Virus record (IMG/VR): IMGVR_UViG_3300048927_000791
Location: 1-48,423 of that record
Origin: a virus
Reading direction: 5' to 3' (one strand)
DNA: 48,423 nt
The position numbers and the translations under genes were made by a program. The notes beneath the pieces were generated by a model that searched no databases, was not told the DNA's origin, and was given only the letters and a program-made list of their open reading frames with translations. Below, one piece after another: positions 7,631 to 14,123 of the stretch (position 1 is its first letter; each line of letters begins with the position of its first letter).

Positions 7631-8821
7631 TCAGAACTCCAGCCGAATGTGCGGGACTTCGCCGGCCTGAATGGCCAGCACGATCTTCTTGGCGGTCTCC
7701 TCGTCGGCGCCGCAGGACATGATTGCGGCCTTGGCGCGCGACTTCACCGCCGTGCGGTGCGCCTGATCGGCCTCCCGCTTGGCCTGTTCGTCGGCGATGC
7801 GCTTGGCCTCTGCGACGCGGGCGGCTTCCTCGCGGGCGATCCGGTCGCGCTCGACCTGGGCAGCGCGCTCGGCTTCCTCGGCACGGTGGCGCTCGGCGGC
7901 CAGCTGCTCGGCATGTGCCTGCTCGATCCGCGCGCGCTCAGCTGCGGCGGCTTCCTCGGCGGCCCGGCGGGCGCGCTCCTCGGCTTCGACCTTGGCGCGC
8001 TCGATGCGCTCGGCTTCCGCCTTCTCAGCAGCGACGCGGCGATCTTCCTCGGCCTTGGCGCGCTCGGCAGCTTCCTGCGCCGCACGCTCGGCTGCAACGC
8101 GCTCCGCCTCGACGCGCGCAGCCTCTTGCCGCTGCGCCTCGGCCTGCTCGGCTGCAATCCGGTCCGCTTCCGCGCGGGCGGCGGCCTCGGCACGCAGCTG
8201 CTCCAGTTCGGCGCGCTCGGCTTCCTCGCGGGTCAGCCGAACAAGCGCGGCCTTCAGCGTCTCGACGGTGGAAGCTTTGGTGGCTTCCGCCTCACTCGCC
8301 AGATCGCCGAAGCGCTCGGGATCGATCGCCGTGTTCCAGGCGTCCATGCCGCGCTGGCGGACGGTCGCGGCGGTGTCGTCTAGCGTGATCACGCCCGACG
8401 CCTTCAGCGCGTCGATGATCGAGCGGCAATCGTCGATGCGCGCCTTCTCGGCAGCTTCCCACTCGGTCAGCGGCTGGCGGACTTCGGCGGCGAGTGCGGC
8501 CAGCCGCTCCTCGATCACGCTGCCGGCGGCGTTCGCCTTCTTGACGTTCTCGCGCCACTCAGCGGTCAGCCCGAGGCGGGCCTTGTCGATCGCGGCCTTG
8601 GACCGGGCGACCTTGGCGGCCATGGAGCGGATCTCGTCGCGGCCCTTCGCGGTGCTGGTGTCGGGGACGAGCTTGTCCGTCTCCGCCTTCATCCGGGTGT
8701 AGAAGGCGTCGAACTTCTCGGTGTCGAGCAGCACGAGGCCGGGGTTCTGCGTTACAGCGACGACGATGTCGTTGCCGGCGACGGCGGTTTCAGGCGGCAG
8801 CACTTCAGCGGCGGTTGCCAT
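7631..8821 (-). CDS. Long Ala/Glu-rich coiled-coil protein of the recombination operon
   Basis: 396 aa. Residues about 25-180 resemble a helical N-terminal domain of phage proteins found beside exonuclease and annealing genes (DUF1351-like; tentative). Residues about 190-370 are a nearly continuous charged helix built from A/E/R repeats such as AERAAQEAAERAKAEE, similar in composition to TolA domain II. The C-terminal 30 residues (CGADEETAKKIVLAI) form a small helical cap. Position directly upstream of the exonuclease suggests a structural or scaffolding partner. ATG 8821 is preferred to TTG at 8827. Confidence 0.75.
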   Translation of the reverse strand: MATAAEVLPPETAVAGNDIVVAVTQNPGLVLLDTEKFDAFYTRMKAETDKLVPDTSTAKGRDEIRSMAAKVARSKAAIDKARLGLTAEWRENVKKANAAGSVIEERLAALAAEVRQPLTEWEAAEKARIDDCRSIIDALKASGVITLDDTAATVRQRGMDAWNTAIDPERFGDLASEAEATKASTVETLKAALVRLTREEAERAELEQLRAEAAARAEADRIAAEQAEAQRQEAARVEAERVAAERAAQEAAERAKAEEDRRVAAEKAEAERIERAKVEAEERARRAAEEAAAAERARIEQAHAEQLAAERHRAEEAERAAQVERDRIAREEAARVAEAKRIADEQAKREADQAHRTAVKSRAKAAIMSCGADEETAKKIVLAIQAGEVPHIRLEF

Positions 8822-8823
8822 GG

Positions 8824-9009
8824 TCAAATCCTTCCGGTGATGTTGCGGTTGAGACGGCGCACCAGCCGGGCGCCTTCGCGCTCGATGCGGGCGATACGGT
8901 CGCGCTCGTCACGAGCCGCGATGTGCTGGAAGTGGTGCGGGGTGAAGCCGTCGAACGGGTAGCTAGCCTCCGCATAGTTTGCGTAGGGCAGTGGGTTGAA
9001 GCGGGTCAT
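8824..9009 (-). CDS. Hypothetical small protein, 61 aa
   Basis: Aromatic N-terminal half (YANYAEASYPFDGFTPHHF) and a strongly basic C-terminal helix (RIEREGARLVRRLNRN). It overlaps its upstream neighbour by 4 bp and ends 2 bp before the coiled-coil gene. No family recognised. Confidence 0.6.
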   Translation of the reverse strand: MTRFNPLPYANYAEASYPFDGFTPHHFQHIAARDERDRIARIEREGARLVRRLNRNITGRI

Positions 9010-9221
9010 GCTGCACCGCCAGTCTTCGGCTTGATCCGCCAGAAGCCGAAGCTCTTCTCTTCGCGGGCACGCCGTGCGGCAACGCTATCGCACGATACAA
9101 GGTGCGTACTTGTTTCGATCATGCCGCGCGGCCATTTGGGATAGTGCGCGCTATAGTCGATCACGAACGCGGCGGTCGGGCTGTCGCTTGCCAAGTATGT
9201 TTCGTGCAGGTGTCGGCTCAT
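9006..9221 (-). CDS. Hypothetical small protein, 71 aa
   Basis: MSRHLHETYLASD start, a central SAHYPKWPRGM and C-terminal FGFWRIKPKTGG. ATG at 9221 overlaps the stop of the preceding gene (TGATG). No family recognised. Confidence 0.6.
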   Translation of the reverse strand: MSRHLHETYLASDSPTAAFVIDYSAHYPKWPRGMIETSTHLVSCDSVAARRAREEKSFGFWRIKPKTGGAA

Positions 9222-9343
9222 CAAAAAGCACTCCTGAAGATCTCAGCAATTCGCGCGCGCTGGCCCCAGACCGACGCGAACAGCGTGGCCCCCGACACAG
9301 GCAGGGCGGAGTAAATCAGGGCGTATTCGAGGGCGGCGGTCAC
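9221..9343 (-). CDS. Small membrane-type protein, 40 aa
   Basis: GTG start at 9343 overlaps the upstream TGA (GTGA). The sequence from about residue 5 to 27 (LEYALIYSALPVSGATLFASV) is hydrophobic enough for one membrane segment, followed by a basic tail. Overlaps at both ends support it as a real gene too short for most gene finders. Confidence 0.5.
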   Translation of the reverse strand: MTAALEYALIYSALPVSGATLFASVWGQRARIAEIFRSAF

Positions 9344-9639
9344 AGCGCAGGTTCCAGCACCGGCAGCTTGCGAAGTTGCTCGCGGAACTCGTCCGTCACC
9401 TCGTCGTCGATCTTGCGGAAGCGGTTGATATGGCCCGACTTGCCATCGGCGAGCACCAATGCCGTGCAGCCGCAAATTCTGCCGTACTTCAGGCCGGGCA
9501 TGGTAGGGCGGACCCCCACCACGCGGCCAACATAACCCTTTGTGAAATACAGTCCGCGATGCCTTGTGTTGCCCGCGCAGTGGATAATGCCAGCATCCAC
9601 GCACACGACGACATCGCCCGGTTCGAACGGCCCGCTCAC
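9340..9639 (-). CDS. Hypothetical protein with SH3-like beta features, 99 aa
   Basis: The first 65 residues read as a small beta-barrel (FEPGDVVVCVDAG, KGYVGRVVGVRPTM, CTALVLADGK), as in many phage proteins of unknown function that regulate or bind nucleic acid. Cys at 13, 21, 56 and 58 could bind metal. GTG start in a GTGA overlap with the upstream gene. Function not assigned. Confidence 0.6.
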   Translation of the reverse strand: MSGPFEPGDVVVCVDAGIIHCAGNTRHRGLYFTKGYVGRVVGVRPTMPGLKYGRICGCTALVLADGKSGHINRFRKIDDEVTDEFREQLRKLPVLEPAL

Positions 9640-10217
9640 AGCACACCGCCCGTGCGGTTGCGCACGAAAGGCTTGTTGTTTCCGCCCAATCCTTCCGGGC
9701 TGACACAGCGATCGACATCCAAGCCAATCCTCTCGCCGTCCTCTCGGCGGATCCAGTAATCGCCGTCTTTATCAGGATTGCTTTGAATGCCCTCGTCTTC
9801 GGTGACGAGGCGGACGGGCGTGCCATCCATCAGTTCGAGCGGCTTGGTCCAATCTACCGCAGGCATGCGGACACCGAGCCCCAGCGCACCGCCTTCCTGG
9901 CCGAGGGCCTTGGCGATGGCGGCGCGGGCTGCTTCAATCCGGTTGAACGGAATGCTGTAGAACCCAGCATTTCCCTCTGGCTTGGATGGAATTTCAAGCT
10001 GCGCGAACAGCTTCAATGCTTCCAGCAGCTCCGGCGCGGCGGCGATCAGGCGGGCGTTGGCGGCGCTTTCTTCGTCGTGTTTTGCAAAGGTGCTACCAAG
10101 ATCGAAATAGGTGATCTTGGCTACGGAGCGGCCGCTAGGCGATGCAACGATAGGCGCGCCCACAACTGACGAAAATGGCGCCGCAATCCAAGGCCCCGGA
10201 GTATGACCCCCGCTCAC
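9636..10217 (-). CDS. Phage protein of the HTPGPW / AANARLIAAAPELLEAL family
   Basis: 193 aa. The N-terminal domain (SGGHTPGPW at 2-10, then SAANARLIAAAPELLEAL at about 50-68) is a widespread phage family of unknown function. The C-terminal part (about 120-193) is separate, beta-rich, with DGTPVRLVTEDEG and YWIRREDGERIG, and may be a second small domain fused here. GTG start in a GTGA overlap. Confidence 0.75.
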   Translation of the reverse strand: MSGGHTPGPWIAAPFSSVVGAPIVASPSGRSVAKITYFDLGSTFAKHDEESAANARLIAAAPELLEALKLFAQLEIPSKPEGNAGFYSIPFNRIEAARAAIAKALGQEGGALGLGVRMPAVDWTKPLELMDGTPVRLVTEDEGIQSNPDKDGDYWIRREDGERIGLDVDRCVSPEGLGGNNKPFVRNRTGGVL

Positions 10218-10369
10218 AGCCCGCGCACCCGAACATGCGTGGAGCCGCCGAACGGCCCGCGCGGGTTGGCGGTCACGTAGTCGAGGCAGGCCTTCCAGCT
10301 ACCGACGAACAGGTTCCGGCAGGCGCCGCTGATGTCCGAGTAGACGATGTGGTCGAAGGTGGTTTGCAC
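10214..10369 (-). CDS. First gene of the leftward early operon, 51 aa
   Basis: GTG start at 10369 is preceded by a GGGAGA ribosome-binding site. The protein begins VQTTFDHIVYSDISGACRNL and contains a Lys-Trp-containing helix and a Gly/Pro-rich end. It overlaps the next gene by 4 bp. The start lies about 35 bases downstream of the start point predicted for the leftward promoter. No family recognised. Confidence 0.6.
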   Translation of the reverse strand: MQTTFDHIVYSDISGACRNLFVGSWKACLDYVTANPRGPFGGSTHVRVRGL

Positions 10370-10410
10370 CGGTTGTCTCCCGTCGCCGCTCGTTCGCGGC
10401 TGATGGGGAG

Positions 10411-10439
10411 ATAATGCACATGTGCAGCTTGGCGGTCAA
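10411..10439 (-). promoter_or_regulatory. Leftward early promoter (PL-like)
   Basis: On the minus strand TTGACC (10439-10434), a 17-bp spacer and CATTAT (10416-10411) make a near-consensus sigma70 promoter reading into the early operon. The perfect palindrome TGCACATGTGCA overlaps the end of the spacer and the start of the -10, so a bound repressor would block RNA polymerase. Confidence 0.8.
10415..10426. promoter_or_regulatory. Operator OL1, TGCACATGTGCA
   Basis: Perfect 12-bp palindrome lying in the leftward promoter. The same sequence with one change recurs at 10448 and 11151, as expected for sites bound by one repressor dimer. Confidence 0.75.
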
Positions 10440-10447
10440 CCAAAAAA

Positions 10448-10459
10448 TGCATATGTGCA
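10448..10459. promoter_or_regulatory. Operator OL2, TGCATATGTGCA
   Basis: Matches OL1 at 11 of 12 positions and is identical to the operator at 11151. It lies just upstream of the leftward promoter's -35, at three helical turns (33 bp) from OL1, which would suit cooperative binding. Confidence 0.7.
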
Positions 10460-10462
10460 GTC

Positions 10463-10472
10463 AGACATGTCT
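10463..10472. promoter_or_regulatory. Palindrome AGACATGTCT
   Basis: Perfect 10-bp palindrome next to OL2 in the A/T-rich control region. It shares the central ACATGT of OL1 but has different flanks, so it may be a weaker operator or a site for another regulator. Confidence 0.45.
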
Positions 10473-10518
10473 AAAAAATCATGTTGCGCTCAAAAATATA
10501 ACGGAACACCATTGAAAC

Positions 10519-10833
10519 ATGGCAGACATTAATAGAGAGGCGCCTCGCGTCGAATTGACGGCGTGCGGCTGTGAAAGCGCGTGCGACCCCTGCTATATGG
10601 ATTGCGCCATGTGCCGGGTCGCAATCAGCTGTTTAGATCGCGAAATCGCGCAATTACACCGCGAGAGGCCACCCCAAGGGCACTGTGATCAGCGATGGCT
10701 TGCTGCTCTCCAAGCAGCTCAAGACCATGCCTCAGTGCTTCAGCTAAGGCTTTCAATGATGCGTCCGAAGCCCGCCCAGCAGGAGCAAGCGGCAGCACCG
10801 CCGCCAGCAGAGTCGCAAGCGTCTCTACACTAG
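10519..10833 (+). CDS. Possible Cys-rich small protein overlapping the repressor gene
   Basis: 104-codon reading frame beginning MADINREAPRVEL. The first 45 residues contain seven Cys (CGCESACDPCYMDCAMC), more than expected by chance and compatible with metal binding. From 10625 on it is antisense to the repressor gene, so only the first third has independent support. There is no clear Shine-Dalgarno. It could be a real gene convergent with the repressor or a chance frame. Confidence 0.3.
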   Translation: MADINREAPRVELTACGCESACDPCYMDCAMCRVAISCLDREIAQLHRERPPQGHCDQRWLAALQAAQDHASVLQLRLSMMRPKPAQQEQAAAPPPAESQASLH

Positions 10834-11089
10834 GCAGCGTTTGGGCCGGCACCCTTGCGCCTACCGTCTGGTCAGCCAGGAAATCCAGGATCGAACGCTC
10901 GCCGGCAGCCTCCGCAAGTTGATGTAATGTCTTCACACTTGTGATGGATTCGTAATCCGGCTTCATCGCTCGCGTTAGGGTTGTCGCCGATCCTATCCTC
11001 GCCTTCTCGGCCCATGCCGCGAACGACCATCCGTGTTTTTCCCGGATTGCGGACATCCAACGGGCAATAATTTTCTGTTCAGGCTGCAT
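10625..11089 (-). CDS. Phage repressor-like HTH protein
   Basis: 154 aa. The N-terminal domain (about 1-70) has an HTH of the lambda-repressor class (HGWSFAAWAEKARIGSATTLTRAM). The rest is helical, without the Ser/Lys peptidase domain of LexA/CI-type repressors, so induction by RecA-assisted self-cleavage is not expected. ATG 11089 is preferred because the longer reading would run through the operators. Divergent to the Cro-like gene with paired operators between them, the position expected for the lysogeny repressor. Confidence 0.75.
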   Translation of the reverse strand: MQPEQKIIARWMSAIREKHGWSFAAWAEKARIGSATTLTRAMKPDYESITSVKTLHQLAEAAGERSILDFLADQTVGARVPAQTLPSVETLATLLAAVLPLAPAGRASDASLKALAEALRHGLELLGEQQAIADHSALGVASRGVIARFRDLNS

Positions 11090-11127
11090 TGCAGCACGAT
11101 AGCATTTCGTATTCACCGGCCGCACGC

Positions 11128-11139
11128 TGCACATTTGCC
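11128..11139. promoter_or_regulatory. Degenerate operator OR2, TGCACATTTGCC
   Basis: Matches the OL1 palindrome in its left half and most of the right half. It lies 23 bp upstream of the good operator at 11151, in front of the rightward -35 hexamer and upstream of the repressor gene. Confidence 0.5.
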
Positions 11140-11140
11140 G

Positions 11141-11170
11141 TTGACCATGCTGCATATGTGCAGCTATACC
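11141..11170 (+). promoter_or_regulatory. Rightward early promoter (PR-like)
   Basis: TTGACC at 11141-11146, an 18-bp spacer and TATACC at 11165-11170. The -35 hexamer is identical to that of the leftward promoter and the spacer again contains the operator (11151-11162). The predicted start point falls at about 11177, the A of the Cro-like ATG, so this mRNA would be leaderless. Confidence 0.7.
11151..11162. promoter_or_regulatory. Operator OR1, TGCATATGTGCA
   Basis: Identical to OL2 at 10448 and placed between the -35 and -10 of the rightward promoter. Confidence 0.72.
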
Positions 11171-11176
11171 GGTCAT

Positions 11177-11395
11177 ATGCTAGATCCACTGGACCCGAGG
11201 ACCCTTAAGCCAGCCCGAGAGGCGCTTGAGATGTCGCGCGCAGCTCTGGCGAAGGAGGCCGGGGTCAACGAAACCACCGTGCTCCGTATCGAGCGCGGCG
11301 ATGTAGACCCGCGCATTGAAGGCACATGGGCTCCTATAGCTCGCGCATTGATGGCGGCCGAGAAGCTGCGCAGCCGCAAGGCGCGCGCCGCATGA
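11177..11395 (+). CDS. Cro/CI-family HTH regulator
   Basis: 72 aa, essentially one XRE-type HTH domain: MSRAALAKEAGVNETTVLRIERG (about 17-39) has the classical helix-turn-helix spacing. It is divergent from the repressor and first in the rightward operon, so it is the Cro-like antagonist. No Shine-Dalgarno precedes ATG 11177; the predicted transcript begins at the start codon. The next gene starts inside its stop codon (ATGA). Confidence 0.85.
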   Translation: MLDPLDPRTLKPAREALEMSRAALAKEAGVNETTVLRIERGDVDPRIEGTWAPIARALMAAEKLRSRKARAA

Positions 11396-11874
11396 GCGTC
11401 TACCTCGTCGAGGCGGTCGGCGCCGATCGGGTAAAGATCGGCTACAGCCAAAATCCCGCTGGCCGCATCCAGTCTATCGCCACCAGCAGCCCCTTCCCAA
11501 TCGCAGCGCTGGCTATCCGCGATGGCGACATGGCTCTGGAAAAGGCCATGCACCGCGCGCTTGCGGATAAGCGCACCACCGGCGAGTGGTTCAGCAAATT
11601 CGACGGCGTCGTAGAATGGTTCGCGGGCTTCACTCCGACTGCCGACGCAGCGACCGGGATCCCGCAGCGAGTTCACACGGTCACCGTTCGTCGCTTTGGC
11701 GCGCAGGCGATGGCCGACATGTTCGGCCTGTCGGTCAACACCGTTCTGGCGTGGGCGCAGCGCGATTCCATCCCAGGTGAATACTGGTGGCCGCTCGCAG
11801 AGGCCGGCGTCGCCGACCTGGAGACCATGGCGGTTCATGCCGCAGCCAATCCGCGCAAGGTCCGAGCAGCATGA
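11392..11874 (+). CDS. GIY-YIG (T5orf172-like) nuclease domain fused to a DNA-binding HTH
   Basis: 160 aa. Residues about 1-75 fit the short GIY-YIG-like T5orf172/Bro family: VYLVEA at the start, DRVKIGYSQNPAGRI with the conserved Arg, then EKAMHRALADKRTTGEWF with the conserved His and Glu. Residues about 100-140 look like an HTH of the YdaS/Cro type (FGAQAMADMFGLSVNTVLAWAQRDSIPGEYW). The combination suggests a DNA-targeting nuclease or a regulator that kept the fold. Coupled to the Cro-like gene by an ATGA overlap. Confidence 0.75.
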   Translation: MSVYLVEAVGADRVKIGYSQNPAGRIQSIATSSPFPIAALAIRDGDMALEKAMHRALADKRTTGEWFSKFDGVVEWFAGFTPTADAATGIPQRVHTVTVRRFGAQAMADMFGLSVNTVLAWAQRDSIPGEYWWPLAEAGVADLETMAVHAAANPRKVRAA

Positions 11875-12014
11875 CACGCCGCCTCCCCGCGGCCCTGCGC
11901 CCATACCACCCCATCCCCAAGCCGGGCACCCCCTGCCCTCAGCCCGGCCACCTGGAGCCCCGTCGCGTATCGGCTCCACCTTCTTCCAATAATCAAACCG
12001 GAGAGGAATGCTGA
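11871..12014 (+). CDS. Small Pro-rich protein, 47 aa
   Basis: MTRRLPAALRPYHPIPKPG followed by more Pro-rich sequence. It overlaps the preceding stop by 4 bp and its TGA directly abuts the next ATG at 12015, with GAGAGGAA near its end serving as the ribosome-binding site of the next gene. Function unknown; it may exist mainly for translational coupling. Confidence 0.4.
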   Translation: MTRRLPAALRPYHPIPKPGTPCPQPGHLEPRRVSAPPSSNNQTGEEC

Positions 12015-12185
12015 ATGGTTCAGTTCATTCTCGACACGTCGCGCGCGCTGGTGATCGGCACGCCCTTCGTCGTCATCGCTGCGCTTGGTGCGCGCGTGTT
12101 CATCGATCGCGTCATGCTGCCTTGGGTGGCTGGGCTGCAGGGTCAGCATGAGGGTCAACTCCGTATTCATACGGAGCAGCTCTAA
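12015..12185 (+). CDS. Small membrane protein, 56 aa
   Basis: MVQFILDTSRALVIGTPFVV begins the protein; residues about 10-32 (LVIGTPFVVIAALGARVFI) form one probable membrane segment, with a polar C-terminal tail. Preceded by GAGAGGAA at a good distance. Its TAA overlaps the ATG of the following gene. No family recognised. Confidence 0.6.
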   Translation: MVQFILDTSRALVIGTPFVVIAALGARVFIDRVMLPWVAGLQGQHEGQLRIHTEQL

Positions 12186-12649
12186 TGGCAACGTTTGGCA
12201 AAGTCTCACGGGTCGAGCCCCTCGGGAAGGACATCTTTCAGAGGAAATTGTCGGTCGCGTGGTCGCGGCTGTGGGCCAAGGGTCACAGCAAGGTCGACAT
12301 GGCCAAGGCGATGGATCTGAAGGACACCGGCCCGCTTGACCGCGGTCTGTCGGGTTCGAACCTCCCCAGCGCGCACGTCATCTTCAACTCGCTGCTGGTC
12401 GATCCCACCGCGCTCGATGAAATCCTGAACCACTACGGCGTTCGCGCTGTTCCGGTGGCGGCGAACCCGGCGAACGACATCGTAACTGCGGCGGGCGTGA
12501 TGGACGCCATGGCTGCACTGGTCCGCGCGTTTCAGGATGGCCACCGCGATCACCAGGAGACGCTGGAGGTTGCCGATCTGCTGCAGCCGCATCTGGCGGC
12601 TATGGCTGCGATCGTGAACGAGGCTGCTGCCCTGCGAGGTGCAGCATGA
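12185..12649 (+). CDS. Hypothetical early protein, possibly regulatory
   Basis: 154 aa, helical. The N-terminal half (WSRLWAKGHSKVDMAKAMDL) has spacing that could form a DNA-binding helix-turn-helix, as in phage CII-like proteins, and SNLPSAHVIFNSLLVDPTAL resembles the second half of such proteins. The C-terminal half is Ala-rich and helical. The assignment is tentative; its place between Cro and the replication genes is where lambda carries cII. Confidence 0.6.
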   Translation: MATFGKVSRVEPLGKDIFQRKLSVAWSRLWAKGHSKVDMAKAMDLKDTGPLDRGLSGSNLPSAHVIFNSLLVDPTALDEILNHYGVRAVPVAANPANDIVTAAGVMDAMAALVRAFQDGHRDHQETLEVADLLQPHLAAMAAIVNEAAALRGAA

Positions 12650-13098
12650 TCGGCCGCGCCATCCCGGCCAAGGGCTTCCCCTGGCTGAAGCACTGCACTG
12701 CCGCTGAGGCGGCATCTCGCTGCTGCAAGCGGTGCGGGTCCGAACTCAACGAGAAGAACCGGTCGGGCTACTGCCGTGCCCATCGGCAAGAGGCGCAGAA
12801 CGGGCCTCCGCCCCAGTTTGGCGAGCTGGTAGCCAAGCACTACGCGAAGGACATCGCCGAAATCCTCGGCGTCACTGCGACGACTGTGTACCGCTGGGCG
12901 CAGCGAAAAGGCTTCGCGCTGAAGGTTGCCCATAGGGGCGGCGCTTCGCACCTGAATACGACACCAGCGCCTCCACAGGTTGTTACCTTGCCGGTTACGG
13001 CGAAGCAGTGGTGCCAGCAATGTGAGCGCCGCGTGTCCGCCGCAGAGGCTTCCGCGTGTCGGTCGCAGTTCTGCAAGGCGCAGGCGGTTGCGGCATGA
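12646..13098 (+). CDS. Zinc-ribbon plus HTH protein, 150 aa
   Basis: Residues 26-50 contain CCKRCGS and YCRAH, a probable zinc site. Residues about 62-85 (HYAKDIAEILGVTATTVYRWAQRKGF) are a clear HTH. The C-terminal 35 residues contain a second Cys cluster (WCQQCERRVSAAEASAC). Likely a DNA-binding protein of the replication or regulatory block; no specific family named. Confidence 0.65.
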   Translation: MIGRAIPAKGFPWLKHCTAAEAASRCCKRCGSELNEKNRSGYCRAHRQEAQNGPPPQFGELVAKHYAKDIAEILGVTATTVYRWAQRKGFALKVAHRGGASHLNTTPAPPQVVTLPVTAKQWCQQCERRVSAAEASACRSQFCKAQAVAA

Positions 13099-13232
13099 TC
13101 GCCCGCATCCTCCGCGCCCTCGCCTGGCGCCGCCGTCGTCGCGTGTCGACGAAGCTCACCCCGAAATACGAAGCCCGCCGATGCGCTGAACTGCGCGCGG
13201 CTCGGGCGAAATTTACCGGAGAAATCGCATGA
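13095..13232 (+). CDS. Small Arg-rich protein, 45 aa
   Basis: Begins MIARILRALAWRRRRRVST and stays basic throughout, so nucleic-acid binding is possible. It overlaps the genes on both sides by 4 bp (ATGA junctions). No family recognised. Confidence 0.5.
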   Translation: MIARILRALAWRRRRRVSTKLTPKYEARRCAELRAARAKFTGEIA

Positions 13233-13465
13233 GCGACAACGTTTCCGCCGAGCAACTGCGTCTTTTCATCGAGCGCGCCGAGCGTCTTATCGAAGAGCGC
13301 AAGGGCATCAGCGACGACCTGCGCGACGTGTTCGCCGAGGCCAAATCCACCGGGTTCGACGTGCCGACAATGAAGCGCGCCATCCGCGAGCGGGCCATCG
13401 ACAAGCAGAAGCGGCAGGAAGCCGAAGCGCTGTGGGAAACCTACCAGTATGCACTGGGGCTCTGA
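13229..13465 (+). CDS. gapR: GapR (DUF2312) homologue
   Basis: 78 aa, full length for the family. EQLRLFIERAERLIEERKGI (residues 8-27) and the following SDDLRDVFAEAKSTGFD-PTMKRAIRER match the alphaproteobacterial GapR pattern, ending with the ETYQYALGL tail. Cellular GapR is a nucleoid-associated protein that encircles overtwisted DNA ahead of replication forks and stimulates topoisomerases. A phage copy beside the nuclease and primase-helicase genes is likely to act on phage replication or on host chromosome topology. Confidence 0.93.
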   Translation: MSDNVSAEQLRLFIERAERLIEERKGISDDLRDVFAEAKSTGFDVPTMKRAIRERAIDKQKRQEAEALWETYQYALGL

Positions 13466-13467
13466 TC

Positions 13468-13692
13468 GTGGCCGGCTATCGCCCGCGCGGCAATGCGCAA
13501 CGTCACGGTGAGAAGCAACTGTCTGTCGAGCAGGCCAAGGCCCAGCTGACGATGTTCCTCTACAACGCGCCGATCCGCGCGCTGGATGCCTTCACCGTCG
13601 AAGGGTTGCAGCGGATGTATCGCGTGCAGCCGCGGGATATTGAGTATCTCCTGACGATTTGCCGCCAGAAAAGAGCCGGGGAAGCCCGGTGA
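13468..13692 (+). CDS. Small HTH-like early protein, 74 aa
   Basis: GTG start two bases after the gapR stop is preferred to an upstream ATG that lies inside gapR. The protein has a basic N-terminus and a likely HTH in the C-terminal half (FTVEGLQRMYRVQPRDIEYLL). No family recognised. Confidence 0.6.
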   Translation: MAGYRPRGNAQRHGEKQLSVEQAKAQLTMFLYNAPIRALDAFTVEGLQRMYRVQPRDIEYLLTICRQKRAGEAR

Positions 13693-14123
13693 ACTGCGCC
13701 CTGCACTTCCTGTCCGAGGATCTGGCCGAAACGCCGATCTTCCCCGTGGAGCCCAAGGACAAGCTCCCCGGCAGCGAGGTCGATCGTCAGCAGGCTTTCC
13801 GCAAGCTGCTCAAGTCGATCGCGCCCGAGGTGACTTCGTGGTCGGTGCCGAATGCTGGAAAGCGCGGGTTCAAGGCACAGGCACAGGCCAAGCGCGAGGG
13901 ACTGACTGCCGGCGTGTTCGATGAGCATTACGCCTGGAACCACGGCTACGCAGCGCTTGAGTGGAAAGATGGCAAGGGCAGCCTTTCGCAGCAGCAGGTC
14001 GATTGGGGAAATGCTCTCGCCCGTCGCGGTTTCCGTGTCGCCTGCGTCCGCACGCCTGAGTTTGCTGAGCAGATGTTCCGCGAGTGGGGTGTGACCTTCA
14101 TTGATCGGAGTGGGCGGCTGTGA
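13689..14123 (+). CDS. VRR-NUC PD-(D/E)XK nuclease
   Basis: 144 aa. The fold signature is visible: SWSVPNAGKRG, then LTAGVFDEHY (metal-binding acid), AALEWKDGKG (E and K of the catalytic motif) and LSQQQVDW (conserved Gln helix). VRR-NUC enzymes are often encoded in phage replication modules and act on branched or flapped DNA. GTG start in a GTGA overlap is preferred to a longer frame. Confidence 0.85.
   Translation: MNCALHFLSEDLAETPIFPVEPKDKLPGSEVDRQQAFRKLLKSIAPEVTSWSVPNAGKRGFKAQAQAKREGLTAGVFDEHYAWNHGYAALEWKDGKGSLSQQQVDWGNALARRGFRVACVRTPEFAEQMFREWGVTFIDRSGRL

Noticed and set aside
6698-8383. A 561-codon plus-strand frame opposite the exonuclease and coiled-coil genes
   Set aside because: Low-complexity Leu/Gly/Arg composition that mirrors the Ala/Glu repeats of the real gene; no ribosome-binding site or family signature.
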